Origin: Zoroaster sp. YZ-2022 | Lineage: Eukaryota > Echinodermata > Asteroidea > Forcipulatida > Zoroasteridae | Assembly (NCBI GenBank): GCA_029582265.1 | Contig: CM055831.1 | Span: forward strand, 27,900,189-27,964,188 | Direction: 5' to 3' | DNA: 64,000 bases | Shown here: positions 22,897 through 36,500 of the stretch, in pieces | Numbering within the stretch: position 1 is the stretch's first letter | Layout: each line of letters starts with the position of its first letter | Position numbers and translations under genes: made by a program | The notes under the pieces: generated by a model | The model's database searches: none | The model's input: the letters and a program-made list of their open reading frames with translations, nothing else | What the model was told of the DNA's origin: nothing

Positions 22897-23575
22897 TAAT
22901 CATATAAAGCCAATTATATATATTAACAATATTTCAAAACTAGTTGTTTTCCTTATTTTTAAGCGCTATCCTTTTTAAGAAAGCATTTATGTGCCCATTG
23001 GATGAATTTTAATTACAAGTTCTATAATCTAAAGATGTTACTATTAAAACTACACTTTTGGTGTTCATATTGGGCACCTGACCAATACTAACACCATGGA
23101 AGAGTTTATACTATGGAATAGTTAACGCCAAGGGTAGGTGCAATTTTATAGTAATTTTAATCCTATAAAGCCAATAGACCTTATGCACATGACGTCATTT
23201 GAGTAGGGCTACCGCTAGAGGTCAAAAGAAGGTTGCTTATTGGCTCTAATATGTGTGCCGCTGTATAGATGTGCTTCCATTGTTTCATCATCGCTTTACC
23301 TCTAAGATGGCGCGTGATGACGCCAATGCATAAGGTCTATTGTATATATCAACAATATTTCCTGAAACTAGTTTTTCTTTTTGAAGAGCCTATCTTTTAA
23401 GAAAGCATTTATCCCGCCATTTGATTAATTTTTAATTACAAGTTCTATAGTCCAAAGATATTACTTTTTAAAATTACACTTTTGGTGTTCATATTGGACA
23501 CCTCGACCAATACTAACACCATGGAAGAGTTTACACTATGGAATAGTTAACATCACGGTAGGTAGTTACGATGAT
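22897..23575 (+). repeat. Tandem duplication, ~262-bp unit, second unit carrying a MITE
   Basis: Both units contain ATAAAGCCAAT, TTAATTACAAGTTCTATA, ACACTTTTGGTGTTCATATT and AACACCATGGAAGAGTTTA in the same order. Unit 1 is 22897-23158 and unit 2 is 23159-23575. Unit 2 is longer only because of the MITE at 23175-23340. The pair is also present in the corrupted copy (about 34200-34860). Confidence 0.82.
23175..23340. mobile_element. MITE with GACCTTATGCA ends
   Basis: Inverted ends GACCTTATGCA and TGCATAAGGTC with TA on each side, extended by TGACGTCA-like and TGATGACG segments. Unit 1 of the local duplication is uninterrupted at the same place (CCAATTATATATATTAAC). TA flanks suggest a Tc1/mariner-type source. 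Confidence 0.7.
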
Positions 23576-24752
23576 CGGCAGGTTTTTACTGGGATGGACC
23601 CTCTGCTGTCTATACCGCCCCGGTGGTGTCTCTCTCCTCCTCTCAAGTTTATATATCTTCTACTCCAGGTTAAGGCCATCTATAATTGAAATAGATCAAC
23701 CAAAGCTATCGAAAATATGGGTTTTATAATGCAACAATTTAAATTTTAAAAAATATTTCCTTGTTTGTATTCCTTTAAACCAAGCTTAAATTCATCTATT
23801 CCAGTGTATTGGAACAACTATACTTCTCTTAAATCCACTCAACATCTTGTTTGTTTTTTCTAACATTAAATAATCCACAAGGATATCACCTTATTTTTCA
23901 ATCGCTTTTCCTTTTGAATCAAAGTTAATACATTTATGTCATAAAGAAAACTGGTTTTAACTTACGTGTTTGTATTATTGCAGTGATTGTTGAAAATCTT
24001 GCTGGGTATTACGACATAGGGCCAATATGCCCGCCAAAAGCTGAACGACGGCCAAGGTGACTGCTTCACCTGGCTATGGCCTTTGCATCTGTAATATGCA
24101 AGCTGGTGCACAAATCGACTTGTGGACTGTTGGTAGATGGCTAGCAAAAACTTTCAACCTCACTCTATCAAACTTGCTTCCACACTGCACATTTACACTT
24201 TCACCACTTCCCACTATAACTTTTCCTATAACTACATCTCTTACATAACAATTTAGTATTTAATTAAGCCTCCTTTGCTCACTCTTTTCCATTCAAATAA
24301 AAGATATCTGGATCATTGCGCAGCTACAGTTTCTGCTGCTGTTTCATTGTATACATTCACAAGATCCTACAGCGCAGTATTATTTAAGTTCACAAAGACT
24401 GATTTTAACAAAGGAAACTTACACAAAAAGAACTGAACAATACACAACGACAATTAACAAACCATGGTTTGATGTAGCTTCACCTTGTTAAACTAAACTA
24501 GGGTGAGGTTAGACTACTTTTTGACTGATCCATTTTATTTACAGGGTAAGTTTTAATGAGGACTAAACCATTTTGTTTAAGGTAAGTAAAATAAACATTT
24601 CAAATGGATGTGACAACCACAAACTTATAACAATGCAACTGGATTTAGTAACTCCTGACCAATGAGAGCTGACAATGCTGGGCAGTGGTCAGAGCTTTCT
24701 CAGACATTTCAAGGAATCAGCTTCACTGTGTCTCAGTGTTTCAACAAGGGCT

Positions 24753-25860
24753 TTGATATTTTTAAAGCAATCGATAACAAGAACTCTGTTATCCTCCTGC
24801 TACTGGACCTATCGGCTGCCTTCGACACGGTCACCACCACATTCTGCTGATGCGCCTTACATCCAGTTTTGGGATTGTTGGGAAGGCACATGAATGGTTC
24901 AGATCCTACCTAACTAACAGGACACTGACTGTCAATGTCTCTGGTGGTGTGTCAATGGAGCGGTCACTTTCCTCAGGTGTTCCTCAAGGCAGTGTTCTTG
25001 GCCCCATCCTCTTCTCGATGTATATGTCGCCGCTTGGGGAGAGCTTATCAGGCTTCACGGTATGGAGTACCATTACTTATGACGACACCCAGCTCTATGT
25101 CACCTTTAAGTCTTCTTGTCCGGACGATATGAGCATGGCTAAATCTCGATGAGGCTTGCATTCGACATCGATATGTGGATGACTTGAATAAGCTCAAATT
25201 GAACGCGACAAGACAGAAATGATTGTTCTAAATGCGCGACATCGCCTTTCCCACCTCTGACAGCATTAATGTGCGATGACGCTCATCGGGCGATCACGTG
25301 ATGTCGCAACATTGGCATTCTGTTTGACTCTTCGCCTCTATGGATCAGCACATCACTAATACCTGCAAATCCTGTTTCTTCCATCTTAGGAACATTATCG
25401 ATAAGGAAGTACCTCAGTCATCAATCTGCCGAAATTTTAGTCCATGCATTTATTACATCTAGACTAGATTTCTGTAACTCATCCTGTTTGACTCCCTAGC
25501 TATGAAATTGAACGCCTGCAGAAGGTCCAGAATGCCGCAGCTCGACTCAGATCACTCACCGAAAGCATGATCATATCATACCTGTGCTCTATAATTTACA
25601 TTGGCTACCTGTAGAACAGCGGATTATCTACAAACTACTTTTACTGACATATATGGCACTAAATAATCTAGCTCCACAGTATATCAATGATATGATCACT
25701 ACTTATGTTCCTAGCCGTAATCTCCGCTTCTTCGCAAGTAGACAACTAGTTGCGCCTCGTGATAATTTAGAAACTTATGACGCAGAGCTTTTTCGCATGC
25801 AGGCCCCTTTACTGTGGAACTCGCTCACAGGAAGTAAGACTTTCCACTTCACTAGGTAAT
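24753..25860 (+). pseudogene. LINE reverse transcriptase, C-terminal half, frameshifted
   Basis: Motif A is LLLDLSAAFDTV (about 24800-24835), followed in another frame by WFRSYLTNRTLTVNV and motif B SSGVPQGSVLGPILFSMY (about 24970-25025). Motif C reads TYDDTQLY, one residue short of the usual YADD. The last frame (25584-25859) gives the conserved C-terminal stretch LHWLPVEQRIIYKLLLLTY and APLLWNSL. The enzyme would prime reverse transcription at a nicked target. The missing residue beside the catalytic Asp pair and the frame changes make this copy inactive. Confidence 0.8.
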
Positions 25861-26299
25861 TTTAAAAACAGCTTAAGACACACCTTTTAGAAATGCCTTT
25901 AATTTGTAATTTTAGAGTGTAATTTAAAATGTATTTTTTGAGTACTATCATAATAATTATCTATCATTGTAACTATTATTATTGTCTCCTTTATAGATAG
26001 CTCGCATTTGTAATTTGTCACTTATATGTAAGACAATTTTTTAAGTCTAAATGTAAAGCGCTATTGGGCATCACTTTACTAGGTAATTTTAAAAACAGCT
26101 TAAGACACACCTTTTAGAAATGTTTTTAATTTGTAATCTCAAAGTGCAATTTTAAATGTATTTCATTAGAGTATTATTATAATAATTATCTATCATTGTA
26201 ACTATTATTATTGTCTCCTTTATAGATAGCTCGATTTGTAATTTGTCATTTATTGTAAGACAATCATTCTTTTAGTCTAAATGTAAGCGCTATTGGGCA
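25844..26299 (+). repeat. 227-bp tandem duplication in the LINE 3' region
   Basis: ACTAGGTAATTTTAAAAACA recurs at 25851 and 26078, and both units end with an AAGCGCTATTGGGCA-type block. Only the second is followed by the terminal GCGCTATATAAGT and tail. Confidence 0.85.
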
Positions 26300-26731
26300 T
26301 ATTTGGAAATAGCGCTATATAAGTAATTAAATATTATTATTATTATTATTATTGGTTATTATTTACAGAGAAGTCACCTATCAGTCATGAATAGTGCAGT
26401 TATCAGCAGTGGTAAAAGTCAGAGAGAAGTTAGTATTTGTATTGTATTAACAAGTGTGAGTATAATCATATAGCAAGGACCTTACTCTATGGTATAATCT
26501 ATGGGATACTATCCTGTAGATTATACTCACACTTTACAACACAAGCAGGATACAATATTATATACAACATCATGCAACACAGCTGAACCTTCACAATGAA
26601 GTTCAATATGCATACATCATTGAGTCAAACAATTATGGTACACTGTATTCACTGTGTACTGTACATATCAATTAGTCTGATAAGACCCTATCTGCAGTAC
26701 AATGTACTACTTCTAATAGTGTCCTGACCTA

Positions 26732-27292
26732 GAGTACTTTTTGGTTGTTCACCTGTAATGTTTGCATAATAATCTTTTTTTTTATCTGTCTCCATGGGAT
26801 ATGGTGAAGCGGAAATGCAGACATTATAACTTAACCGCCTCTTGGAGACACTACGATTGTTGCTGAAAGATATCTAAAGAAGTGGATTTCTTCCCTGACA
26901 ATTCTCAGAGCAATGGCCAATATATACAAACTTTTCATGACATTCGTATGCATAATGCACATGAGCGATGATCTGGGTCAGAATATCGATTGCGCATCAG
27001 ATCATCAATTGCACGCCAGAACATCGACATGCAAGGGCTTATTGCGACAGGACATGACTTACAGTGCAGGCAATTTAAACTAAGAGACGTGGTTCTGACG
27101 CCGCAATCGATGTTCTGACCCCAAAGTCACGGAAATCTTTTTATTTTTAGAGATTCTTCAGCAACAATCGATGATACGCTCAAGAGGCAGTTAAGAAATT
27201 ATAGTGCTCAGCATTCCTCGACCATATCCCATGAAGACCGTAAAAAGGAGATAATTAGGTAAACGTTACAGGTATATCGCATCAAAAGTACT
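26732..27292. mobile_element. Long-inverted-repeat (fold-back) element
   Basis: The first and last ~150 bases are imperfect inverted copies: AGTACTTTTTGG with its complement at 27287, ATGGGATATGG with its complement near 27225, and ACGATTGTTGCTGAA with TTCAGCAACAATCG near 27160. It is absent from the left copy of block B. No transposase is seen. The centre carries several TCGATNNTCTGA-like motifs (GAATATCGATTG, GAACATCGAC, ATCGATGTTCTGA). Confidence 0.65.
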
Positions 27293-27620
27293 TTATTTAT
27301 TTATTTATTTATTTATTTATTTTATTTTATTACATTTTACAGTGGCAATCAGATTACATCAATTAAATATAAAACCAAACCCTAAAAAAACAAAAAGTAC
27401 ACATAATTCATGTTAAACAAAGCCAGTGAGTGGTAGAAGATAGAACAGGTGACCAGCACTCTACAAGGCCACATCCTACCACAAGAAACCCATCACTAAA
27501 CATTATATACCTTGTTACACCCCCATCCCATCCCTCAAGACGCAGACGCACTTACACCACTGAAGGGCCGCTGAAAGCTAAGTTTGGTTGGAACAAGACA
27601 ACATTAAGCAACAGCAATGA
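27292..27620 (-). mobile_element. (TTTA)n run, possible retroelement tail on the minus strand
   Basis: Ten or so TTTA units at 27292-27332 are followed by TACATTTTACAGTGGCAATC. Read on the minus strand, that is unique sequence ending in a TAAA-type tail, as in retroposed copies. The body (to about 27620) has no motif I recognise, and it is absent from the left copy of block B. Confidence 0.4.
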
Positions 27621-28019
27621 TTAATTATACCCGACAGTTAGAGCAATGGCAAAGATATCCATGGTCAGAACCCTCATCATCAGAAGTGTACATGATTGCA
27701 CTGCAGATAGGCTCCTATCAGAGCTACATATCAGCCAGGTAGACCTATGACTTAACAGACTTTTGTCACGTATTCTATCTATCTGAACTATGTGTACACT
27801 GTGTTTGTCAAGCGCCATTTTGTTTGGGGATCCGCTCTAACGTTACGTGTAGCATCATTTGCTTTGTCTTCAACAAGAAAAACTGACTTCATTTTGTGTT
27901 CAACTGTCTTAAAGTGACTTCAATAAAACAAGGTAAAACACTGTAGGGTGTTTTCAACATTTGTTCAAATGTTTTGGACAGTGATACAGTGGATAAGATT
28001 AGACGCAGACCAACTGGTT

Positions 28020-28412
28020 TAAAGCGGGAAGGTACAACATTGGTAATGACCTGATTATTACAAAATGACCGAATTATTATCCAAAAGCTAACTTGATGAA
28101 GTTGGTAAGAGGCACCAATCATCCCAATGATAATTGTTCAGTATGAAGAGCTTTCCCTGATTTCAGAGAAAACACAACAAAATATGCACATTAAAAAGTT
28201 GCTTGGTCACTTTCTGCTCCAAGCAAGTTTTCTACAAAAATAGTGAATGTTTTTTTTAAATACTTTTCTCATGACTTAGACTCTCCTTTGAGCTGCTGAA
28301 AAACTATCACAGGATGGTTTGTTCTAATATATAATATCTTGATCTCAATACATGGGGACACATACCCATAGAAGTAGTTATGACAACATAATCCAATGTT
28401 GTAACTAAAGGG
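28020..28412 (+). mobile_element. Family-3 MITE, fuller copy
   Basis: It starts AAAGCGGGAAGGTACAACAT and ends with CATAGAAGTAG, TTATGACAACAT and AATGTTGTAACTAAAGGG, an imperfect inverse of the start. It is preceded by CAACTGGTTTAAA, as at the 21656 copy. Confidence 0.6.
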
Positions 28413-29012
28413 CATGGGTGTTGGGATTGGTGGGAGGGACAGGGGAGACATGCTCCTCTCCACTTTTAGAGTGGAGGTGGATGACATGATAGTATATCAA
28501 ATGTCCCCCACTCTTTTTAGATATACATACCATACAAATATTTAACAAATATGTATGACTATCCTGACTCCTCAGGAGAGAGGACTACAGTTGATTTACA
28601 AAACTCCAAAATCTTCATAATGCATTCATAACACACCACAGAGCATCTAGAGTCCTTTTTACACAGAGGAAGATGTACAATCTTGGATAGATGAACTTGT
28701 TAGACACCAAACCAGAATTAACCATCCCATTCCCCGCCGCCAATGGGCATTGATACAGAGAAGATTATGCAGTGATGGATAGATGGATGAGGAGGGGCTT
28801 TACAGCGTATGCCTGCAAGACAAAATACCACTGAGAGAAGTAGGGTAGTGCACCTTATGAAAATACCTATTATTGTAAGGGATGAGAGAGATTTATATTG
28901 AGAGAATTATTGATTGTTAGACATGTCAATGGGAAGTCAGGATATGTATGTGGGCTTATGTTGAGTTTGTTCTCAATCTTCTTTTCTTATATATCATTTA
29001 TTAACAGATAGA

Positions 29013-30194
29013 ATGTATACTGCTTCTAAACCAACATTGTTCATAGCTATAGAGAGAGAAAAATCAGCAAGGATCATCTTGAGTGCAGTATTTGCAAAAA
29101 GGTGTACAGACAACCCAAAATACTGGACTGTGTCCACAGCTTCTGTGAACACTGGTTTACGATGAATACCACACACTACCAAATACAAGGATGCTGTCGT
29201 GATTCCTTGTCCTTTGTGTCACGGAGAGACATACTTCCTACGATGGTGTTCCAGGTCTCAAGACCAACTTCTATCTAATTGGTCTTGTTGAGGAAATACC
29301 ACCTGCATCGTCTAATCATACCACGCTACTGCTACTTTGAAGACCTTTATTCAGGTAAGGTAGCAATAAAAAAGACAAAACAAAAAAACATCGTCCAGAA
29401 TGCCAAACCCATGAGGGTGAAGTGGCATGGTTCTACTGTAAAACATGTGACAAGTTAATTTGCCTGCTTGCACTGTCCTAGACCACTGTAAACTACAACA
29501 TGAGTACATTGATTAAACCAAGCCTCATCCACATATAAACAGTCATTGGCTCAATTTCTTACTCCCTTTGAAGGAGTTCTCAAGGAACTTGAACAATCTC
29601 TCTAGCAACTGCCCTCAACAATGAAAGACAAACTGGGCATCACAGTTAAAGAACCATGGCAAGAGGTGAAGAACCAGAGCTGATGAGATCAGGGCTGAGG
29701 CACAGCTCCAAGAGAGTCGCATCATTGATGAAATCAAAACCTCCACAAAGATGCAGGTAAATAAATAAATTGGATGAATATGAGCAAAACAGTGAGTGTA
29801 ATCTCACAACAAATACAGCATTCATTGAGACCGCCAAAGATGTCACCAACAATTCATCAGATCCTGACTTCCCTGCACCTATCCCACTTTCATGCAAGGA
29901 CTTGAAATTTCTCAGTAGTCAAAGTTCCTCCCAAAATTGATCACAAGCTTTGTCATCTGAGATTCAAGAAGAGTCAGAGGGTTGGTGATATCAATCTTGG
30001 CAAGGTGGAGTTGCAGGAACCCAAGTGGGAGCTGTGTGGTGAATTCTGGATCAGGAGAATTCAACTGGGCTTGGGGGTATTGCTGCTTGTCAACCTGGTG
30101 ATGAGATTGCAGTGACAGATTGGTGGAACCAGAGAGTGGTAATCTGCAGCACCAAAGGGACATCAGAAAAAGAATCATTCCAAAATACAAGGAA
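29013..30194 (+). pseudogene. RING/B-box/coiled-coil exon of a TRIM-NHL-type gene, second copy
   Basis: It begins ATG (MYTASKPTL). One frame over, the ring reads HLECSICKKVYRQPKILDCV with HSFCE following, then PLCH near 29215. A B-box is clear in QTHEGEVAWFYCKTCDKLIC (about 29395-29455), followed by a coiled coil with KELEQ. The end of the exon carries GGIAACQPGDEIAVTDWWNQ and VVICSTKGT, the first NHL-type blade, and stops at the donor GTAAGT (30195-30200). Several frameshifts are present. In the original gene the NHL exon should follow; here the corrupted block starts 400 bases later instead. Compared with the 12177-10834 copy, it lacks a readable B-box 1. Confidence 0.7.
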
Positions 30195-30579
30195 GTAAGT
30201 TTCTTATGTACACATTATGCATTCAATAGCATGTAGTGTAGTACAGTGCATGCTGTGTGTAAAAACAAGACTGTGGTGCAGCACATTTTTATTTCAAGTA
30301 ATTTTAAAATTTTACACGTCAAATTCTACAAAGCTACAAATCGAATTAAAACAAAAGAAAAGAAAAATTGCACAGTATAAAAAATATAACGAGAGTTACA
30401 GTGAAAAAAGAAACAACAGCCCCAAACAAGTTATTACCCCTGTAGGATTGCAAGAACTAAAAGAGATATATATTCTAAACCACTCTTAAATAAGGACTTT
30501 ATTCATGCATAATTATTAGACATCCATAACACCAACTAAAAATATCATTTTGAATCTTAAACTTTTTAGTTTTTAAATA

Positions 30580-33500
30580 AAAGGTGTAAAAAATGCATCG
30601 GTTACAACCTGAAAAAAGGATACCCCAAATTTGGGGATAGCGGGAAAAGGGATTAAATCAAATTTTAAAAACAAAAAACTTTAAATAAGCCCAAACATGA
30701 AAAAAAAACTCAACCATTTTTAATATGTTTTCTTAAACTTTGTCCCAGTGACTTATCTCATGTTTTCCTTTAATTTTTGGGAAAAATTTTGTACCCAAAA
30801 AAATATCTGCATACCATGCAGAGGGTTCGGGGTTAAATTTAAAAGTTGCCAAAGATACTCAAATACATTAAATATAAAGAGTTAATTTGTTGAAGGAAAA
30901 AGTCTTCAATTTTTTTTTTGTTTCAAATATTGAAATCCCTTGTAAACCCAATTTAAAAGTTTGAAAAAATTTCCACATGTAACATGTACTTCCAGTTGAC
31001 ATGATTGGGTAAACCTTTAAACATTTTGATTTTTTTTGTCAAAATATTTATTTTGCCTTGTTACCTATGAAATTTTTTTGGAAAAAAGGGCAACCCGGTT
31101 AAAAAACATCAAATGAGGGTTCTTTCATTCCCCCCCCAATTGCCAAGGGCTTAAATATGCAAAGAGCTAATTGTTTTTTTTCAGGCGGGTTTAAGTTCCT
31201 TTAAAACCCTTATCCCAATTTAAAAGTTATGAAAACATTTTCCAAGTCATTACTTCCATTAATGCTTGAGGTGATTGTGGGTTAACTCTACCAAGTTACC
31301 TATAGTCTTCAGAATTTTTTTAAAAGAAAACCACCATTAATGTTTGAGATGGTTTTGGGTTAAATTTTCACTTATTATATATAATTACGTGGTTTTTAAA
31401 TATAGGGTGCCCGGGAAAAAAAAATTTTTATTATTTTGATGTTCAGTCGTTTAAAAAAAAAGAATTGATTCCAACCTTTTTTTACCCCCCTTTTGAGCAT
31501 GCCCAAATTTAAAACCCAAAAAAAAACATTTTATTACTGGTTCACTATAAAAGGTATTTTGAATTACAAAAATGGTACAAAAATTTACAGCCTTCCCCCC
31601 CTTTCAAGACAAATTAGAATCACCCCTTTTGTTTTTTGGATGAACCTGCACATTTCAGATGCAGAACCTTCCTTTTGGGGGTTAAAAATGCCAGGGGTGA
31701 TAAAGTTGAATTATCAATTTTGGGGGTTTTGGGGGCCAAAACTAAATTTCAGGGTTTTAAAGAAAGCTAAATGCCTTTTGGAATGAGGATTTTTGTTAAG
31801 AACAAATTTTCCCTGCAAATTTTTTTAAAGATTGTTCAATTTGGATTTTTAACCCGAGACACACAAAAAAATATTTGAATATCACGAAATTCCATCAAGT
31901 TTCACAAACCCGAAAAATTGACATCCTGTACAACGAGCACACCACCATCGATGTTATCATGGTCATTGCTGAAGAAAAGGGACATGTGCAAATTAAGTTT
32001 TATTTATTCTGACTCCCATCGTTTGTTCGGGGAAGATGTTTCAAAGAATTTAAATATGTTTAACCAAAAAAACAATGTTTATGACCAGAGATAAATTTAA
32101 TATTAACATAATCACAAAAATTTTGCATGACCCCACCCTCCCAGCTTAAAGGGGCGATCCAATCAACAGGGCAGGTGGGTTTTAGATTTTATCATTGAAA
32201 AAATCCCACATGATAAGGTAATTGTTCCCATAAAAGGATTTTGAGTCCTGTGGTCATCTTAAACTGGGACACGTTCCATGACCTGAAAAATCTCTCTGAA
32301 CTCAAAACATAAAAAATTTAAATTTACTGAACTATTAGAAATATTAGAAATATCAACTGCTGACAATTGGATTCAAAATTAATGATGGGTTGATAAAGGG
32401 AAAAAGTCCGATTAGTGGCCACAGGAAAAAGCCAAAACCGGTTTGCCCCAATCCCCAGGGCCCCAAACCCCCGGGGGTGTTTATCCTGAGGTCAAGAAAA
32501 GGTCACTTTTTTTTCCTTTTCCAAATCTCTCCTGATTTTGTTGTAAAAAAAAAAACTTTGTTGCAAAACTGGAACAATTTGCATCCAAACACGGGATGAT
32601 TTTAAAATGTTACAACTTTTTCCAGTTGCCGGATGCCGTATACAAATTTTTTTACATTTTCGGAGACGCCCAAACACGCATTCGTTTTTTTTGTGTCACC
32701 GGGAGTTTGTCAACCGCCACATGGCGTGCCGTGGTGGCTGATTTAAACACGCAATCCTGGAGCCCTTTCCGGTTGGTGGCCCGGCAAATCCCCCAAATTA
32801 AACGATTCCTTTTTGTTGTTTTTGCCAACCCCTTTTTTCAAGACCTTTTCCCTTTTGGGTTGTGCCAAGCATTTGAAAAGCGGATTTATACCCTTTTTTA
32901 GGCATTGATCTTCCCAGGTATGCTTTTTACCGGGCTGGTGCAAAACCGTTGCGAGTTTTAAAGGGCAATTTTGGGAACAAACAAAACCCGTTAAAAAAAA
33001 ACCCATTTAATTTCGAAATGTCAATGAGTAAGTTTTTTTATTTGGTTGCCCAACTTGTTTCATTGAAAAAAAAAATATTAATGGCTAGAAATTTTTTCAG
33101 ATTTTCATGAAAAAAAAACCTGCAGGGGCCCGGAAAAATTATTACGCCAACGGGTTTAAAAGGGGAAGGTAAGATTGGAATTTTACATGAACAAAAATGA
33201 TCAAATTATTATTAAGCTTTTTGAAATATAAATTATATCTCGATTGCTTTTAAAAAAAATAAAAAAAAGGGCTTTTTACCCCTTTTTTTGAAAAACGGGA
33301 AATTTTTTAACTTTTTTCCAGACTTATCTTAAACTGAAACTGGGATTAAGCATTTTGGTTCAAAAGAGAAAGATCCTTGTAAACAGTAACCAACTTTAAA
33401 GACGGGTTAAAAAACCCGGGATCCTCCAACCAATCAGGCCAAAACCTATCAAAACCCCCTGAGTCATTTATAAAATTTTTCCCAAATTTTTCACCAAAAA

Positions 33501-36500
33501 ACCAATTTCCCAAAAAAACAAAGCCCCCTTCTTCCCAAAGCGTTTTTTATGATTTCCCCCACCTCCCAAATTTCCCCTTGTAATCCACATCATTTCAAAT
33601 AATCCCCCCAATCATTGCCCTGAGTCAGACTACAAATTTAAAATTACAAACTACTTCTAAATTTTCATTCTAATTTAAAAGGGGAAAATTAAAAAAAGGG
33701 ATGGAATCATAAGGTTTTAGATTAACCGGGTGAAAATAAATCAATGATAAATTATTAATGTTGTTGTATAAGTGAATCAGAAATTTTTAAAATACTGTGT
33801 TATTTTAAAAAGAAACTGTTTCCCATGCCCGTTTAAAAACTGCTTTGAAAATGTCCCAATAATTAAAAATTTGACGAAACAAAAATTAACAAATTCAATA
33901 TCGAAATTTTATTTTTAAAAAAAAGCATTTTTTTGCACTAAATTACATCACAGTGAATTGGTAAAATCACAAACCCAAATATTGATCAAAATTTAAATTT
34001 TTAGAATGAAAAATCACATTTGACGTTTTTTGTAATAATAAAGCCCCGGAAGAGTCAATGATGGGGGTTGGGAAAAAGGGGTTAAAGGACAGAAATTTTC
34101 AACTGTCCTATGAGGTTGACCATGTCAAATCCCGGGCCAAAAAACAATAGAAAATAAACAAACCTCAAAAAGCCTTTTTTTTATTTTTAATTTATTTGTT
34201 TAAAATTATATTTAATCAAACCTATTTTAAAACATGCAAATATTACAATATTATAGTATTTTTAAACATAAAAGCCAATTATATATTTCTTTTAAACTGT
34301 TGTTTTCCTTTTTTTTGCCCCATCCTTTTAAAAAGCTTTCATTTAAAATTTTTAATTCAAGTTTTTAAAACTAAAAAATTTTTTTAAAACTACACTTTGG
34401 GGTTCATATTGGCCTTACAATACTAACACCATGGAAAGTTTATACATGGAATAGTTAACGCAAGGGTATCAATTTTTATAATTTTTAAACCATAGAATAG
34501 ACCTTATGCCCTTATTTGAGTAGGCGCCTCGGAGGTCAAAAAGGCATTTGGCCCCATTTGTGCCGGCGGATAGATTTGCATTTTCCTTGTTTCATCTGTT
34601 TTCCCCTGGGGTGGGGGCGTGATCGCCCAACAAAGGGCATTGTATATATCCCCAAAATTTCCTGAAACTAGTTGTTGTTTTTTTTTAAGAGCATCTTTTT
34701 TGAAAGCATTTATCCACCCCTTTGATTAATTTTAATTACAAGTTCTATGTCCAAAGATATTTCTTTTTAAAATAAATTTTGGGTTCATATTGGGCACCTA
34801 CCAAAATAACACCATGGAAGAGACACTATAAAGTTAAATACGGGAAATTCGGGATCGGAGGTTTTTCTGGGATGGGCCTCGCTGTCTATACTGGGGGGTG
34901 GTGTTTCTCCCCCTCTCAAGTTTATATATTTTTCTCCCGGTTAAAGGTTTTTTGAAAAGATCAACCAAAAATATCAAAATATGGGTTTTTTTAACAATTT
35001 AAATTTTAAAAATATTTCCTTGTTTGTATTCCTTTTAAAACCCAACAAAAAAATTTTCCAGTGTATTGGAACAAATTTTGGGTACTTCTTAAACCCTCAA
35101 CACTTGTTTTTTTTTTCTATCATTAAATAAACAAGGGATATCACCTTATTTTTGAATCGTTTCCTTTTGAATCAAAAATTTTTATAAAGCGGTTTTAACT
35201 TAGGGTTTTTATTTTTGCAGTGATTGTTGAAGAATTTGGGGGGGTATTTTGGCCAATGGGCCCAAAATGCCCTGCAAAAATTTAAAATTTCCCGGTGACG
35301 CCACCCTATGGGGCCTTTTCTCAATAGCCGTGGGGACAAATCGACTTGTGGACTGTTTTGATGGCTAGAAAACTGTCAACCCACCTTATCAAACTTTCTT
35401 CCACACTGCACATTTACACTTTCACCTTTCCCCCTATAACTTTTTCCCATAACTACATCTCTTAAAAAAATTTAGTATTTAAATTGCCTTTTCACTCTTT
35501 CCATTCAAAAAAAAGATATCTGATCTTTTGGTGAGCTACGTTTCTGCTGTTTTTTTATTTTAAATTCCCAAAATCCTAAGCCCAGTATTTTTTAAGTCTA
35601 CAAAGACTGGAAAAAAGGAAAATTACCAAAAAAACAACAAAAACAAGACAATTAACAACCATGGTTTTATGTAGCCTCACCAAACTAAACTTAGGTTAGA
35701 CTACTTTTTACTGATCCCTTTTTTTTACAGGTAATTTTTTAAAGAGGGCAAACCATTTTGTTTAAAAAAAACAGACTCAATTGTTTGGGAACAATACCAG
35801 TGTTTGTTTTTTTTCAATTTTTCCCTTGGGGCTCTAACATTGTTTTATTTGAACTTGGTTTCACCGGAAACAAATCTGGTCATATTTACTTTGTCAAAGG
35901 GGTAACCTTTTAGGCTCAAAGATCCAAATTTTATATTTTGGGTTTAAAAAAAACATTTTTAAAAAGTTTTTTAATATTAATTTTTTCTTAGTGTAACGAC
36001 CCGAAGCGCCTGATGACGAATTTTTTTGTATTTGTTGATACAAGTCAAAAGCTATCAGGGGAATTTACATTGGCAAGTGTACAATTGTAAAAACGCTTTT
36101 TAAACCCGCTAGAGGGGCCTTGCATATATGCGCATCAAACCTACTTCCAAAGAGTACACCCCACTGATGATTTACACAGAAATCATAGCATTATTTTTTT
36201 ATCATATTGGCTGTGAGTTTTAACTGAACTTCCCGGGTTTTGGGCCGGAAGGTCAAAAAAGGGATCATTCGGAACAAAGGGGGGCGAACACCTTTAAAAG
36301 CCATGATGTTTATAAATGTGGTTCAGGAGATTAATTTTTTAAGTTTTTTATTATTAAACTTTTATTTAGTTAATTACACCTGATGACGAATTACGCATTG
36401 CAATATCACACTATTGCACACCTTTGGGCCCCTAGTTTATTTCAACATTTATGGAACACTGCAAAAAGGGTCAGAAAGAAACATGTGATTCAATGCACTT

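Larger units (their letters stand above)
24753..26350 (+). mobile_element. 5'-truncated LINE (CR1/L2-like) with (ATT)n tail
   Basis: It starts within the reverse transcriptase and ends TAGCGCTATATAAGTAATTA followed by about eight ATT units. The same target is uninterrupted at 13915-13960 and in the corrupted copy near 36700. No target duplication is obvious. Truncation at the 5' end and a short microsatellite tail are usual for CR1/L2-type elements. The 3' region contains a 227-bp duplication. Confidence 0.82.
22233..30490 (+). repeat. Block B, direct right copy
   Basis: It pairs with the inverted copy at 10180-14560 (in part discontinuously) and with the corrupted copy up to about 37205. 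It ends with the RING/B-box exon. Between features it is AT-rich. The stretches 23580-24640 and 28420-28990 hold nothing I recognise. Confidence 0.75.
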
